DNA of 64,000 nt from JABWBH01 sp964526695 (GCA_964526695.1 CAZGJA010000139.1:37450-101449); one strand, 5' to 3'. Shown: positions 18,321 to 26,875, counted from the stretch's first letter. Numbers and translations: made by a program. The notes: generated by a model not told the origin, from the letters alone.

Positions 18321-18500
18321 CCCCGCCTCGCCTCCCCCGCGACCGCCAAGCCTCGGCTCATCCATCGTCGCGCGGAAGGAAAAGCGGACATCCTACCCCA
18401 ACCCGTCCTCCACCGGAACAGCCGTCAAACTCGCATCAGCAGGGGGCAGGGCAGGGCAACCACATCTTGGACTCAGTTGAGGTTGGCACGAGACCATGTC

Positions 18501-18563
18501 GGGTGGCACGGTCTGGCGTACTTACCCGGGTGGCACGGTCTGGCGTACTCGCCAGGCCGTGGC
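18501..18563. repeat. Direct repeats of a hairpin element (GGCACGGTCTGGCG family)
   Basis: A partial copy (18501-18522) and a full copy (18532-18563) lie in the 399-base gap between the LOG gene and the membrane protein. The full 32-base element recurs exactly at 60070-60101. It folds on itself: CACGG-CTGGCG pairs with CGCCAG-CCGTG around a TACT loop with one mismatch. The rest of the gap carries only a REP-like TCATTCCCGCG...GGAATCC palindrome near 18623-18650. Confidence 0.75.
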
Positions 18564-18719
18564 GAGCGAAACGTGCAACCGAGTGACGCAATCCGGCGCA
18601 CGCCGCCAACTGTCCCTCCGTCATTCCCGCGCCGGCCGGAATCCATCTCTCCGCCTCAACGCGCCCGTCATCCGGAGCCCAAGCAGCCCGCCGCCGGCGC
18701 CCTTCGCCGCCGCAGCCCG

Positions 18720-19952
18720 CTACGCTTCCGCGCCCAGCGCCATGGCGGGCATCGACACCGCAATGCCCGGCGCGCGCCTGGATCGGCGAACCTCGCGCAC
18801 CACCAGCCACGTGCTCAGCGCCGTTCCCCCAAAGAACGCCAGCGCCGTCGTCGGCTGAAGCAGGCACCAGGGCTGCTCGAAGAGACGCCACTTCGCCGCG
18901 ATCTCCACCGGCGTCCATGCGACGATCGCCACGCCGATCGCGTACCGCAGGGCCGGTCCATGCCCGCGCTGCCGGCAGAGCTTCACGACGAGCCACCCCG
19001 CCACGCCGAAGGAGCCGAAGAAGAGGGCATGTGTCAAAACTCCGCGCACGCCGAACACCACCGGGTCATACGCCCATAGCAGCAGCACGTAGAACGTCCA
19101 CGTGATCGTCACGTATTCAAACGCGACCCGCGGCGCGTAGTTCTCGACTCGCCCGCACGCCACCGCGCCGCGCATCAGCGGCAAGCGACGCCGAAACCAC
19201 AGGAACACCGGGCATCGGTTCGACTCCAGAAACAGAAGGTACGCGCAGACGACGACGAGGATGCCCCACGTGTGCTTCAACAGCACGTACTCGCCGAAGC
19301 AGCCCACGATCCGCCCGTCATAAGCCGCCACGGATTTGGCGATCCCCAGCGTCCGGCTGGCGATGACCAGGCCGTACTCCACGCCCCCGGTCCAGATGCT
19401 GAGCCCCGCGAACACGCCGACGATCGTTTGCAGCGCGTCGCTTCGCACCCGCCGCGAAATCAGCAGGAGCGAGAATCCAAACACGATCAACCCTCCCGCT
19501 GCAGCCACCAGAAACGGTGACACAGGCAACATGCGCAGCGGCTGCGCTGGATCTGCGGCCGCAGCGATGCCGGTTCGACGCTCGAGGGCGCCGCTCTCCT
19601 CCGACAGGGGGGCGTCTCCCAGCCACCTCGCCTCCACGCCGTCAGACTGGTATCGGGTGGCGCTGCATCGCTCGTCCAACGTGTTGACGGCAACCATCAG
19701 CAGGTGCGCCGCCGCAATCGTGAAGTACACGAACACAAACCCCAGCGCCGCGCGGACGACGCCGGACGCGGCCAGCGGCGCTTCGAGCGTCAGCTCGACG
19801 ACACTCCCCGGACAAACGGACGCCTCCTGGCACTGCGCGAGGGGCTGAACCGTTTCGGGCCTCGTGGAATCGCCTTTACGGGAGTGCCAAGCCGACCACC
19901 AGCGATGAGGACACAATGTCGACCAAGAAACTGACGAGAGGAATCGCGTCAT
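18720..19952 (-). CDS. Multi-pass membrane protein of unknown function
   Basis: About 410 residues from the ATG at 19952; a TTG at 20042 is less likely, and a later start is possible. After a ~60-residue soluble N-terminus there are about eight or nine hydrophobic segments (for example VRAALGFVFVYFTIAAAHLLMV, PFLVAAAGGLIVFGFSLLLI, ILVVVCAYLLFLES, ITWTFYVLLLWAY, ALFFGSFGVAGWLVVKL, ALAFFGGTALSTWLVV). I recognise no family. A 7-1-7 palindrome at 19991-20005 lies 39 bases upstream of this start and resembles a Fur-family operator, so metal-dependent regulation is possible. The divergent neighbour is an ABC exporter. Confidence 0.6.
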   Translation of the reverse strand: MTRFLSSVSWSTLCPHRWWSAWHSRKGDSTRPETVQPLAQCQEASVCPGSVVELTLEAPLAASGVVRAALGFVFVYFTIAAAHLLMVAVNTLDERCSATRYQSDGVEARWLGDAPLSEESGALERRTGIAAAADPAQPLRMLPVSPFLVAAAGGLIVFGFSLLLISRRVRSDALQTIVGVFAGLSIWTGGVEYGLVIASRTLGIAKSVAAYDGRIVGCFGEYVLLKHTWGILVVVCAYLLFLESNRCPVFLWFRRRLPLMRGAVACGRVENYAPRVAFEYVTITWTFYVLLLWAYDPVVFGVRGVLTHALFFGSFGVAGWLVVKLCRQRGHGPALRYAIGVAIVAWTPVEIAAKWRLFEQPWCLLQPTTALAFFGGTALSTWLVVREVRRSRRAPGIAVSMPAMALGAEA

Positions 19953-19990
19953 TCTACAAATCCAGCCAAGAACATGTCGTGGATCGCAAA

Positions 19991-20005
19991 TGAGACTCAG
20001 TCTCA
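19991..20005. promoter_or_regulatory. Perfect 7-1-7 palindrome, Fur-family operator-like
   Basis: TGAGACT-C-AGTCTCA is a perfect inverted repeat in an AT-richer context between the divergent membrane-protein and ABC genes. The Fur 7-1-7 core is TGATAAT-n-ATTATCA; 10 of 14 defined positions match. Its symmetry and position suggest a repressor site; the identity of the regulator is inference. The rest of the 380-base divergent gap holds no gene I can support. Confidence 0.5.
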
Positions 20006-20332
20006 AAATGGAGGACTTTAGGGTCACGCCGCGTCTTGTCAAACGAATTCTGGACGCACGATGACACAGGGCGCGGCCACGGATCCTGGCCTATCACGTC
20101 CGAACCACGCCCACGCGAGCCGGCGCCCGAGATCCAGCCGGCGGAATCCCGGCGACGCATCAGTGCCGGGGACGCAAACGCGAGCACCCATGCATGAGCG
20201 CCGCCGCTCGCCGGGTCGCCGCCGAGTGGTTCGCCTGTCGCTGGCAGCCGATGCCGACTGTCCCAGCGCCGTATCGTCGACCCCTGTTTCCTGCGGGATT
20301 GCCGGTGCGCGGCGCGTCGCTACGATCCGCCC

Positions 20333-21181
20333 ATGCTTCGGGTCAGCAAGCTGAGCAAATCGTTCGACGGGGGCGCTCGCCGCGCCGTGGACGACGTGTC
20401 CTTCGAGATTCGCCCGAAGGAGATCTTCGGGCTGCTCGGTCCCAACGGCGCGGGCAAGAGCACGACCATCAACGTCTGCGTGGGCTTGCTCGATGCGGAC
20501 AGCGGGCGCGTGGAGATCGACGGCGGCTCGCCGAGCGATCCCGCGGTTCGCTCGCGGCTCGGCGTTGCGCCTCAGTCGCTGGCGATTTACGAAGAGCTTA
20601 CGGCCGAGGAGAACGTGCGGTTCTTCGGCAGCCTGCAGGGCTTGAAGGCCGCGGCGCTCAAGGAGCGGGCGGACTGGGCGCTGGAGTTCGTGGGCTTGTA
20701 CGACCGTCGCAAGGACCGCGCCTCCGCCTACTCCGGCGGCATGAAGCGGCGGCTCAACCTCGCCATCGCCGTGGTCCACGGACCGCGGATGCTGCTGCTT
20801 GACGAGCCGACGGTGGGCGTCGATCCCCAGTCGCGCAACGCCCTCTTCGACAACATCCTCGCCTTGCGCGAGAAGGGGCTGACGGTCCTCTACACGACGC
20901 ATTACATGGAAGAGGCGCAGAGGCTCTGCGACCGCGTGGCCATCATGGACATGGGGCGCATCCTCGCGCTGGACACGGTGGACAAGCTCATCGATACGCA
21001 CGGCGGGCGCAGCTCGGTGATCGTCGAGAGCAACGGCGTGGAGCAGCGGATCGAGGCGGACGACCCGCTGGCGGAGCTGATCCGCCTGCGCGAGGTCGGA
21101 CCGCTGCGGCAGTTCCGCGTCGAGCGCCCGGACCTGGAGCGCGTGTTCCTGCACCTGACGGGGAGGCACTTGCGCGATTGA
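20333..21181 (+). CDS. ABC transporter ATP-binding protein (ABC-2 export type)
   Basis: 282 residues. Walker A GPNGAGKST is at 36-44, Q-loop region VAPQSLAIYEELTAEENV near 80-97, signature YSGGMKRRL at ~133, Walker B LLLDEPTVGVDP at ~154-165, and switch His in TTHYMEEAQRLCD. The short C-terminal tail and the MEEAQRLCDR wording are those of NatA/CcmA-like exporters of lipids, drugs or polysaccharide. The permease starts 373 bases downstream on the same strand, separated by repeats, and is the likely partner. Confidence 0.92.
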   Translation: MLRVSKLSKSFDGGARRAVDDVSFEIRPKEIFGLLGPNGAGKSTTINVCVGLLDADSGRVEIDGGSPSDPAVRSRLGVAPQSLAIYEELTAEENVRFFGSLQGLKAAALKERADWALEFVGLYDRRKDRASAYSGGMKRRLNLAIAVVHGPRMLLLDEPTVGVDPQSRNALFDNILALREKGLTVLYTTHYMEEAQRLCDRVAIMDMGRILALDTVDKLIDTHGGRSSVIVESNGVEQRIEADDPLAELIRLREVGPLRQFRVERPDLERVFLHLTGRHLRD

Positions 21182-21205
21182 GACGCGTGCGGAAGGGTCG
21201 CGTCT

Positions 21206-21280
21206 CATCAGAGTCGCGCCCATCAGAGTCGCGCACATCAGAGTCGCGCCCATCAGAGCCGCGCCCATCAGAGCCGCGAC
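21206..21280. repeat. Tandem repeat, five units of 15 bp
   Basis: Five units of CATCAGAGTCGCGCC (21206, 21221, 21236, 21251, 21266), the last two with GCC for GTC. They lie directly after the ABC ATPase stop. The unit length keeps a reading frame open, but only on the antisense, which explains a spurious long antisense frame here. Confidence 0.85.
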
Positions 21281-21335
21281 CGTGAGGGAGCGAACGCTTG
21301 CGGGAAACGGAAGCGTTTCCTGGCGAGTGCGGCTT

Positions 21336-21362
21336 CAGAACCCGTAGCGCCAGCGAGGGCGG
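21336..21362 (+). repeat. Dispersed repeat, AACCCGTAGCGCCAGC family
   Basis: A 27-base copy of the element found at 24107-24250 (four copies) and 40521-40545. A 7-bp hairpin, GGAAACG / CGTTTCC, lies just before it at 21303-21320. A short ATGCTGAATGCCGAATG-type motif follows at ~21377-21400. Confidence 0.7.
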
Positions 21363-21411
21363 TCGCGCAGCGACAAATGGAAAATGCTGAATGCCGAATG
21401 CAGCGATCAGA

Positions 21412-21437
21412 ACCCCTCACGCAAGTGAGGGGTCTTG
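21412..21437 (+). repeat. GNRA-loop hairpin element, intergenic copy
   Basis: CCCCTCAC - GCAA - GTGAGGGG forms a perfect 8-bp stem with a GCAA (GNRA) tetraloop. It is the same element as the two copies inside cinA, which read CCCCCCAC - GCAA - GTGGGGGG on the cinA sense strand. One stem pair has changed on both sides (T-A versus C-G). A copy of the GGGCGCGGCTCTG repeat follows at 21478-21501. Confidence 0.75.
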
Positions 21438-21477
21438 TCGCGCTGCGTCGGTGCCCGGGCGCGGGTCGGATAGAACT

Positions 21478-21501
21478 CGCTTCCTTACGGGCGCGGCTCT
21501 G
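21478..21501 (+). repeat. Dispersed intergenic repeat, 'CGCTTCCT..GGGCGCGGCTCTG' family
   Basis: Second copy in the window; it lies just upstream of the ABC permease gene. Confidence 0.7.
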
Positions 21502-21554
21502 TAGGAAGGCTGCTCATTCACGCTGTGCGGGGCGGAGGAAGGAACAGAGAACGC

Positions 21555-22868
21555 ATGATCCGGCAGATTCTCACGTTGGCGAGGAAGGACCTGCTCGTGC
21601 TGACGCGCGATCGCGTCGGGTTCTTCTTTGTGTTTGGCTTTCCACTTATCTACGCGGTGTTCTTCGGGCTGATGTTTCGCGGCGCGGGCGACGGGGCCGA
21701 CCCGATGGCCGTGCTGATCGTGGACGAGGATCAGACCGCCGCTTCCAAGTCACTCGTGGATCGCTTTCGCCAGGCGCCGGAAATTAAGATCGAGACGCAG
21801 TCGTTTGACGACGCCGTCTCACTGGTGCGCAAGGGGCGTAAGACGGCCTACATCCGCATTCCCAAAGGCTACGCGGAATCGACATCGCGGCCGTTCTGGG
21901 GCGGCGGCAGCTCCATCGAGCTGGGCGTGGACCCAAGCCGCAAGGCCGAGGCGGGCATGTTGCAGGGGGTCGTCATGCAACATGCTTCACAGGACATGTT
22001 CAAGGCGTTCACGGATCCCGAGGCGATGCGCAAGCAGACGCAGCTCGCCCTGGAAGACATCAACAAGGACGAGTCCATCTCGCCGCTGCAGAAGGGCATC
22101 TTCAGCACGTTCTTCGCGGCGCTCGATCCGTTCATGGTCATGGTCGCCGACAAAAAGGCGGGCGACGGTGACGGCGAGGGCGGCGCGGGCATCATGTCCG
22201 AAGGGTGGCAACCGCTGAAGGTGGACGTCAAGGAGGTCCGCTGGGACCGGGCCGCGTCCGAGTTTCCCAACAACCCGATGGACGTCACGTTTCCGCAGTC
22301 GCTGGTCTGGGGGCTGATGGGCTGCGCGGCTTCGTTCGGCATCTCGCTGGTCGTCGAGCGGACGCGCGGGACGCTGGTGCGCCTCCGGCTCGCGCCGCTG
22401 GCGCGCTGGCACGTGCTGGCCGGCAAGGGCGCGGCCTGCTTCGTCAGCCTCATCGCCGTGACGCTCGTCCTCCTGCTCTTCGCCATGCTCGTCTTCGGCG
22501 TGCGACCGGAGAACTACGCCTACCTGGCGATGGGCATCTTCTGCGCGGCGATCTGCTTCACGGGCATCATGATGCTGCTGGCGGTCGCGGGGCGCACGGA
22601 GGCGTCGGCGGGCGGCATCGGCTGGGCGGTGCTGATCGTGATGGCCATGCTGGGCGGCGGCATGATGCCGCTGTTCTTCATGCCGGGGTGGATGCGCTCG
22701 CTGGCGAGCATCAGTCCGGTGAAGTGGACGGTGCTGGCGCTGGAGGGGCCGATCTTCCGCGGGTACACGTTCGGCGAGATGATGCTGCCGTGCGGCGTGC
22801 TGGTCGGCGTGGGGCTGACGTGTTTCGCGATGGGCAGCACGGTGTTCGCGCGGATGGACGCGAAGTGA
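21555..22868 (+). CDS. ABC-2 type transporter permease
   Basis: 437 residues from the ATG at 21555 with AGGAAGGA 12 bases before it. Architecture is that of ABC-2 exporters: cytoplasmic start MIRQILTLARKDLLVLTRDR, first membrane helix VGFFFVFGFPLIYAVFFGLMF, a large ~190-residue extracytoplasmic domain, then five or six C-terminal helices with the conserved ERTRGTLVRLRLAPLARWHVLAGK loop and ISPVKWTVLALEGPIFRG. It pairs with the ATPase upstream. The large outer domain is seen in drug/lipid exporters of the YhgE/NatB and LPS/antibiotic types; the substrate is unknown. Confidence 0.9.
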   Translation: MIRQILTLARKDLLVLTRDRVGFFFVFGFPLIYAVFFGLMFRGAGDGADPMAVLIVDEDQTAASKSLVDRFRQAPEIKIETQSFDDAVSLVRKGRKTAYIRIPKGYAESTSRPFWGGGSSIELGVDPSRKAEAGMLQGVVMQHASQDMFKAFTDPEAMRKQTQLALEDINKDESISPLQKGIFSTFFAALDPFMVMVADKKAGDGDGEGGAGIMSEGWQPLKVDVKEVRWDRAASEFPNNPMDVTFPQSLVWGLMGCAASFGISLVVERTRGTLVRLRLAPLARWHVLAGKGAACFVSLIAVTLVLLLFAMLVFGVRPENYAYLAMGIFCAAICFTGIMMLLAVAGRTEASAGGIGWAVLIVMAMLGGGMMPLFFMPGWMRSLASISPVKWTVLALEGPIFRGYTFGEMMLPCGVLVGVGLTCFAMGSTVFARMDAK

Positions 22869-22893
22869 AGCGGTCAGGCGTTTGCGGCGGTCG

Positions 22894-24087
22894 ATGCCCA
22901 TGAAGCGGGTTTCAGTTCAGGGACTGGTGCGATTCACGCGGCTCGTGCGGCGCGAAATCGCCGCGCCGCTGACGGTGGAGGGCAAGGCGCGCCTGCGGAC
23001 GCTCATCGAACGCAACACCCGCTTCGTGGACGACCTTCTGCAACGAGAGGGGCTGACGGACCGCCATCTGCCGGCGCCCACGCGGGCGGCGCTGATGTTC
23101 CTTCGCGGAGTGAACGTCGAGGCGCTGCCCTCCGCGGAGGAAAACGCCGAGGCTCCGCCGCGCGGCGCCGCGGCCGTCCTGCGCCTCACCGGGCTGCCGT
23201 CGAAATTCGAAGCCCTTCTCGACGCGCTGGGCAACCCGGCCTCCTTCGTCACGAGAGCCAATGTGCGCGCCGCGATCGTCGGCGAGCACCGGCACGTGGA
23301 GCGGTTGATCGAGCATCACGGCGTGGAGCCGCGCTTGCTCCTTGCCGATCATCGCCACATCCGCGGCTGGCTGGCGTATCTGGCTGAGCCCGCGCATTTT
23401 GAGACGTACGCCGCGGCGCTGGATCTCGCTCGCCGGTGCCTTGAGGCGGCCGCGGCGCAGAATCGCCGCCGGGGGGCGGCGCTGTGGATTCATTTTCGCC
23501 CGATGCGCGGAATCTACCGAATGCGCTGGAACGATCAGCGGGCGTTGCTGCGACTGCCTACGCCGATGATCTCCTTTGACGCGGAAGGGTTCGAAGCGCT
23601 GGCGCGCACCGTGTTCCTGCCAGGCGGGCGCGACGGGGCCGTGCTGAACCTCATGCAGTCGGCTGAGTATCGTGCGGTGGAGGCGGCGCTGGAGTCGGCA
23701 TCGGGCGTCGTGAGCCAGTCGCGCGGCGCTGTGTACGACCTTGTCGCGTCGTTTGAGCGCGTCAACGCCGCGCACTTCGGCGGCGCGGTTCAGCGCCCCA
23801 GGCTGGCGTGGAGCGACCGCGTGGCGATGTGCAAGTTCGGGCATTACGACTTCACGCGCGACGAGGTGCAGATCAGCGCCGCGCTGGATGCGCCGCACGT
23901 GCCCGAGTTTGTCCTCGACAGCGTCATGCATCACGAGCTGCTGCACAAGCAGCACGGGCTGCGATGGAGCAACGGCCGAGGCCACGCGCATACCCCGCAG
24001 TTCCGCGCCGACGAGCGTCGCTTCCCGCGCTACGCGGAGGCGGATCGGTTCCTCGCCGAGCTGGCGCGCCGGGCGCGAGGGCACTAA
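22894..24087 (+). CDS. SprT-like zinc metalloprotease domain protein
   Basis: 397 residues from the ATG at 22894 (a second ATG at 22900 is equally plausible). The C-terminal ~140 residues look like the SprT/WLM minimal zinc protease fold: VYDLVASFERVNAAHFGG, RLAWSDR, FGHYDFTRDEVQISAALDAP, then HHELLHKQHG with the HExxH zinc motif near residue 346 and GHAHTPQFRADERRFPR carrying a possible third ligand. The N-terminal ~250 residues are Arg-rich and of unknown type. SprT-like proteases act on DNA-protein crosslinks in eukaryotes; the bacterial role is not settled. It lies 25 bases after the ABC permease stop and may be transcribed with it. Confidence 0.75.
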   Translation: MPMKRVSVQGLVRFTRLVRREIAAPLTVEGKARLRTLIERNTRFVDDLLQREGLTDRHLPAPTRAALMFLRGVNVEALPSAEENAEAPPRGAAAVLRLTGLPSKFEALLDALGNPASFVTRANVRAAIVGEHRHVERLIEHHGVEPRLLLADHRHIRGWLAYLAEPAHFETYAAALDLARRCLEAAAAQNRRRGAALWIHFRPMRGIYRMRWNDQRALLRLPTPMISFDAEGFEALARTVFLPGGRDGAVLNLMQSAEYRAVEAALESASGVVSQSRGAVYDLVASFERVNAAHFGGAVQRPRLAWSDRVAMCKFGHYDFTRDEVQISAALDAPHVPEFVLDSVMHHELLHKQHGLRWSNGRGHAHTPQFRADERRFPRYAEADRFLAELARRARGH

Positions 24088-24106
24088 GCGCCGCGTCGCC
24101 GTGCCT

Positions 24107-24250
24107 TCCGAACCCGTAGCGCCAGCAAGGGCGTCAAGCTTTCCGAACCCGCAGCGCCAGCAAGGGCGTCGAGCTTTCCGAACCCGTAGCGCAAGCAAGG
24201 GCGTATCGCACCGTGGCTCCTGACGCCCTTGCTTGCGCTACGGGTTCGGA
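24107..24250. repeat. Cluster of four dispersed-repeat copies, last two inverted
   Basis: Direct copies of TCCGAACCCGTAGCGCCAGC.. lie at 24107-24135, 24142-24170 and 24177-24204; an inverted copy is at 24223-24250. Related copies are at 21336 and 40521. They fill the gap between the convergent SprT-like and thioredoxin genes. Confidence 0.85.
24177..24250. terminator. Perfect 28-bp inverted repeat, likely bidirectional terminator
   Basis: The arm at 24177-24204 is the exact reverse complement of 24223-24250, with an 18-base loop. It lies between convergent genes (stops at 24087 and 24413), where a two-way terminator is expected. There is no strong T-run, so the terminator role is inferred from position and stem strength. 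Confidence 0.55.
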
Positions 24251-24320
24251 CAATGCGGCTTCGCCGGCGCGATGAGCGCGAATCAGCGATCGACGCGACC
24301 TTCGCCAGCGCTTCCGGACG

Positions 24321-24419
24321 CAAGCTCACGACCGCTTCAAGCTCACGACCGCCTCAAGCTCACAACCGCCTCAAGCTCACGACCGCCTCAAGCTCATGAC
24401 TGCCTCAAGCTCACGTCGG
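24321..24419. repeat. Tandem repeat, five to six units of 17 bp
   Basis: Units of CAAGCTCACGACCGCCT start at 24321, 24338, 24355, 24372, 24389 and (partial) 24406. The final partial unit contains the stop codon (24411-24413) of the thioredoxin-domain gene, so the array runs into coding sequence. Confidence 0.85.
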
Positions 24420-25370
24420 CTTCTTCGCCAGGCTGCTCTCCAGGGCCTTAAGGTCCGCCTCCGTCAACTGCGGGCCGGTCTGCTTTAGGACGCTGACGAG
24501 ATGAGCGATCTCGTGCGGCTCGACCGGGAAGCCGACGTTGCCCTTGCCGCCCTTGCCGTCGTCGCCGTTGCCGTCCGCGAGCTTCTTGCCCTCGGCATCG
24601 AGCACGACGAAGAACGGGATGCCGCCGCTCTGCGTACCCTGAAACCTGGCGTCCATCTCCTTGCCGCCGGTCATCCGGTCGCGGTCGATCATCACCGGCA
24701 CGTAGCCCTTGCTCATCAGCGCCGCCACGTCCGGCTTCGCCAGCCAGTCGGACATCCGGTGGCACCACGGGCACCACGGCGCGGAGAAGTACAAGAACAC
24801 CTTTTTCGAGCCGGTCTTGGCCGCGGCCAGCGCGGACTTCAGCACGTCGTCGGCGCTTTGCGGTGCGGCCTTCCACTTGCCGAGAAACTCGGCAACCTTG
24901 GCGGGGTCGTGGTGATCGCCGGCCTCCAGCGCGGCGGTGTCCTGCACCGTCAGCGTCGCGCCGGCGGCGTCCAGCACGACAATCACCGGCAGGCCCTTCT
25001 GCATCGGATTGCCGTACTTGGCGTTCACGTCGGCGTTGTGGACCTTGCCGTCCACCGTGTCCACGTCGATGAGCACGACCTCGTACTCATACTGCAGCGT
25101 GCGCGCGATGTCCTTGTCGCTCTTGAACAGGTCGTGCAGCTTGTGGCACCAGGGGCACCAGTTCGCCCCGAACTGCAGCAGCACCCGCTTATTCTCGCGC
25201 TTCGCCACCGCCAGCGCCGTCTCAATCTGCTTGAAGCCGTCAGCCTTGCGGTCGTAGATGTCCGGCTTGCCCGTCGCGGGGTGGGCGTCCTGGATCGCGC
25301 ATGCGAGCAGCGGAGCGGTCAGGGTCATCAGAATGGCGATGCGGAGCCGAATGCTGCAATGCCCGAACAT
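24411..25370 (-). CDS. Lipoprotein with two thioredoxin domains, each CPWC
   Basis: 319 residues from the ATG at 25370, preceded by AAGGGAGAA. The signal IAILMTLTAPLLAC gives a likely lipobox Cys at 24, so it is exported and membrane-anchored. Two thioredoxin folds follow in tandem: VLLQFGANWCPWCHKLH (CPWC at 72-75) and VFLYFSAPWCPWCHRMS (near 200). Each has the cis-Pro segment (GLPVIVVLDAAG; GIPFFVVLDAEG). The two domains differ enough to be an old duplication. CPWC next to His is the pattern of DsbD-gamma/DUF255-like thioredoxins. It may reduce or isomerise disulfides in exported proteins. It stands alone; the next minus-strand gene upstream ends 127 bases away. Confidence 0.85.
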   Translation of the reverse strand: MFGHCSIRLRIAILMTLTAPLLACAIQDAHPATGKPDIYDRKADGFKQIETALAVAKRENKRVLLQFGANWCPWCHKLHDLFKSDKDIARTLQYEYEVVLIDVDTVDGKVHNADVNAKYGNPMQKGLPVIVVLDAAGATLTVQDTAALEAGDHHDPAKVAEFLGKWKAAPQSADDVLKSALAAAKTGSKKVFLYFSAPWCPWCHRMSDWLAKPDVAALMSKGYVPVMIDRDRMTGGKEMDARFQGTQSGGIPFFVVLDAEGKKLADGNGDDGKGGKGNVGFPVEPHEIAHLVSVLKQTGPQLTEADLKALESSLAKKPT

Positions 25371-25497
25371 GGCTGAGTTCTCCCTTGTGCAGATTGAAAC
25401 GCGGATCGTTCGTGGGCGGTTATGATACCCTGCGGGCACGATCCTGCGTAGTGCTGCCTGCGCCCGCCCTGCACGATGAGGCCGGACTCCCGGTGTG

Positions 25498-25992
25498 CTA
25501 CGGATGCTTGCGATGCGAGAGCGGATCATAGGCCTGCCGCTGCATGGGCTTGTCGCAGCGCGGGCAACGAACGCCGGAAGACAGGTCGGTCCAGGTTCCC
25601 TTGGGGAGCCGGAAGCGAATCGGTTGGGGCCGCTGAGGATCCGCCGAGGACGTGTCGAACTGGATTTCCGCTTTCACGTCGCCGTGCTCGGCGCAGTGGT
25701 ACACGTCCACGGGCACGCCGGGTGAACCGCAGGTAGGGCAGAGGCGCGCCTCGAGTTGTCCCTTCCCGGTGAACGAATGTCCATTGGGACAGGACCACGC
25801 AATGCTGAAATCCGCAAGCTGCCGTTGGTGCGGCTTGATTTCCTCCTCGGAAGTGCCCGCGAATCGCCAGGTGACGAAGGCGATGATCAGGAGCGCGAGC
25901 GGGATGCCCAGCCCCAGGCGGACCGCCCAGGGCGTGCGCTCCTTCCCGACGACGCGAATCCTGCGGATGGTGGTGGTAGCCGTGCGGGCCAA
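25498..25992 (-). CDS. Membrane-anchored zinc-ribbon protein, function unknown
   Basis: 164 residues, probably from a TTG at 25992, seven bases after the prepilin stop; no other good start is nearby. One membrane helix (LGLGIPLALLIIAFVTWRFA) near residues 26-45 is followed by two or three Cys pairs: WSCPNGHSF...RLCPTCGSPG, DVYHCAEHGD and GVRCPRCDKPM. The CxxC pairs look like zinc ribbons. Proteins like this often sit behind type II/IV pseudopilin genes in planctomycetes, as here. No known domain name can be given. Confidence 0.6.
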   Translation of the reverse strand: MARTATTTIRRIRVVGKERTPWAVRLGLGIPLALLIIAFVTWRFAGTSEEEIKPHQRQLADFSIAWSCPNGHSFTGKGQLEARLCPTCGSPGVPVDVYHCAEHGDVKAEIQFDTSSADPQRPQPIRFRLPKGTWTDLSSGVRCPRCDKPMQRQAYDPLSHRKHP

Positions 25993-25999
25993 GCGAGAA

Positions 26000-26875
26000 T
26001 CAGCGCCTCACTTCGTGATCGCTGAACGGCAGCCGACCGGTGTACCAGTAAAGCTGGTCGCCGGAGAAGTTGTAGTGCGGCAGATCGTCCAGCTCGGTGC
26101 ACAAGGAGCAACCGCCGTTGGCGCAGCGCGGGTAATACGAACGGATCGGGTTGCGCATCACGTCCGCCGTCTTCGCCTGAACCACGGAATTGCCGAGGGT
26201 GAGAATGTTGATCCCCGTGCCGTGCCGCTTGGTCACCCACGGGTACCCCGCATCTTCGTAATAGGGGTCGTAACCGTCGTCCCACTGCAACATGCTCGCG
26301 TTGCGCGGCGGACCCTTGTCCTTGCCCTGTTCCATCGTCGTCGCGTGATGATCGGGGCCGATGTCCGCGACCAACAACGTGTTCATGGGAAGAGCGGGCT
26401 GGAAGCGATCCACGTTCGACAGATATCCTCCGCCCGCGCGCAGCAGGAAATTGTTCAGGCCGTAGCTCGACGCATTCGCCTTGAACGAATCGTCCTTCTG
26501 GTCGCGCAAGGCGCGGAACCGGCCCTTGAAGGGATCCTCAGGGCATGTGACCGTGGCGTAGTCCGTCAGGGGTTTGGGGAACAGCTTGACGAACCATGTG
26601 CTGACGCGCTGCCGCGAGTCCACGTCCACGCTCGGCAGCCAGCCTTCATTCTCAAGGCGATAGATGTGCAGCGCCTGCCCGACTTCGCGCAGGTTGTGCA
26701 TGCACACGGTGCCGTTGGCCTGGCGCATCGCGTGGATCATGCCAGGAATGAGAAGCGCGAGGAGCAGCGCGATGATCGAGACGACGAGCAGCATCTCCAG
26801 AAGCGTGAAACCGCGGCGCGCAGCGCCGGAGGGACGGGGCGTGAGGCCTCTTTTCCTCTTGCGATGTCGCACCAT
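26000..26875 (-). CDS. Type II secretion/prepilin-like protein (DUF1559-like, H-X9-DG type)
   Basis: 291 residues. The prepilin signature is RRGFTLLEMLLVVSIIALLLALLIP: cleavage after Gly22, Phe as new residue 1, Glu at +5, then a single helix. The rest is a soluble domain with LREVGQALHIYRLENEGWLPS near 65-85, the usual opening of the planctomycete prepilin-like family, and Cys pairs near the end (RCANGGCSLC). Such proteins are pseudopilins of type II/IV-like machines and occur in many copies in planctomycetes. It forms an operon with the zinc-ribbon gene behind it. Confidence 0.85.
   Translation of the reverse strand: MVRHRKRKRGLTPRPSGAARRGFTLLEMLLVVSIIALLLALLIPGMIHAMRQANGTVCMHNLREVGQALHIYRLENEGWLPSVDVDSRQRVSTWFVKLFPKPLTDYATVTCPEDPFKGRFRALRDQKDDSFKANASSYGLNNFLLRAGGGYLSNVDRFQPALPMNTLLVADIGPDHHATTMEQGKDKGPPRNASMLQWDDGYDPYYEDAGYPWVTKRHGTGINILTLGNSVVQAKTADVMRNPIRSYYPRCANGGCSLCTELDDLPHYNFSGDQLYWYTGRLPFSDHEVRR

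Noticed and set aside
20039..21268. 409-residue minus-strand frame opposite the ABC ATPase
   Set aside because: It is the antisense of a clear ABC ATPase; its MGATLM opening is only the 15-bp tandem repeat read backwards.
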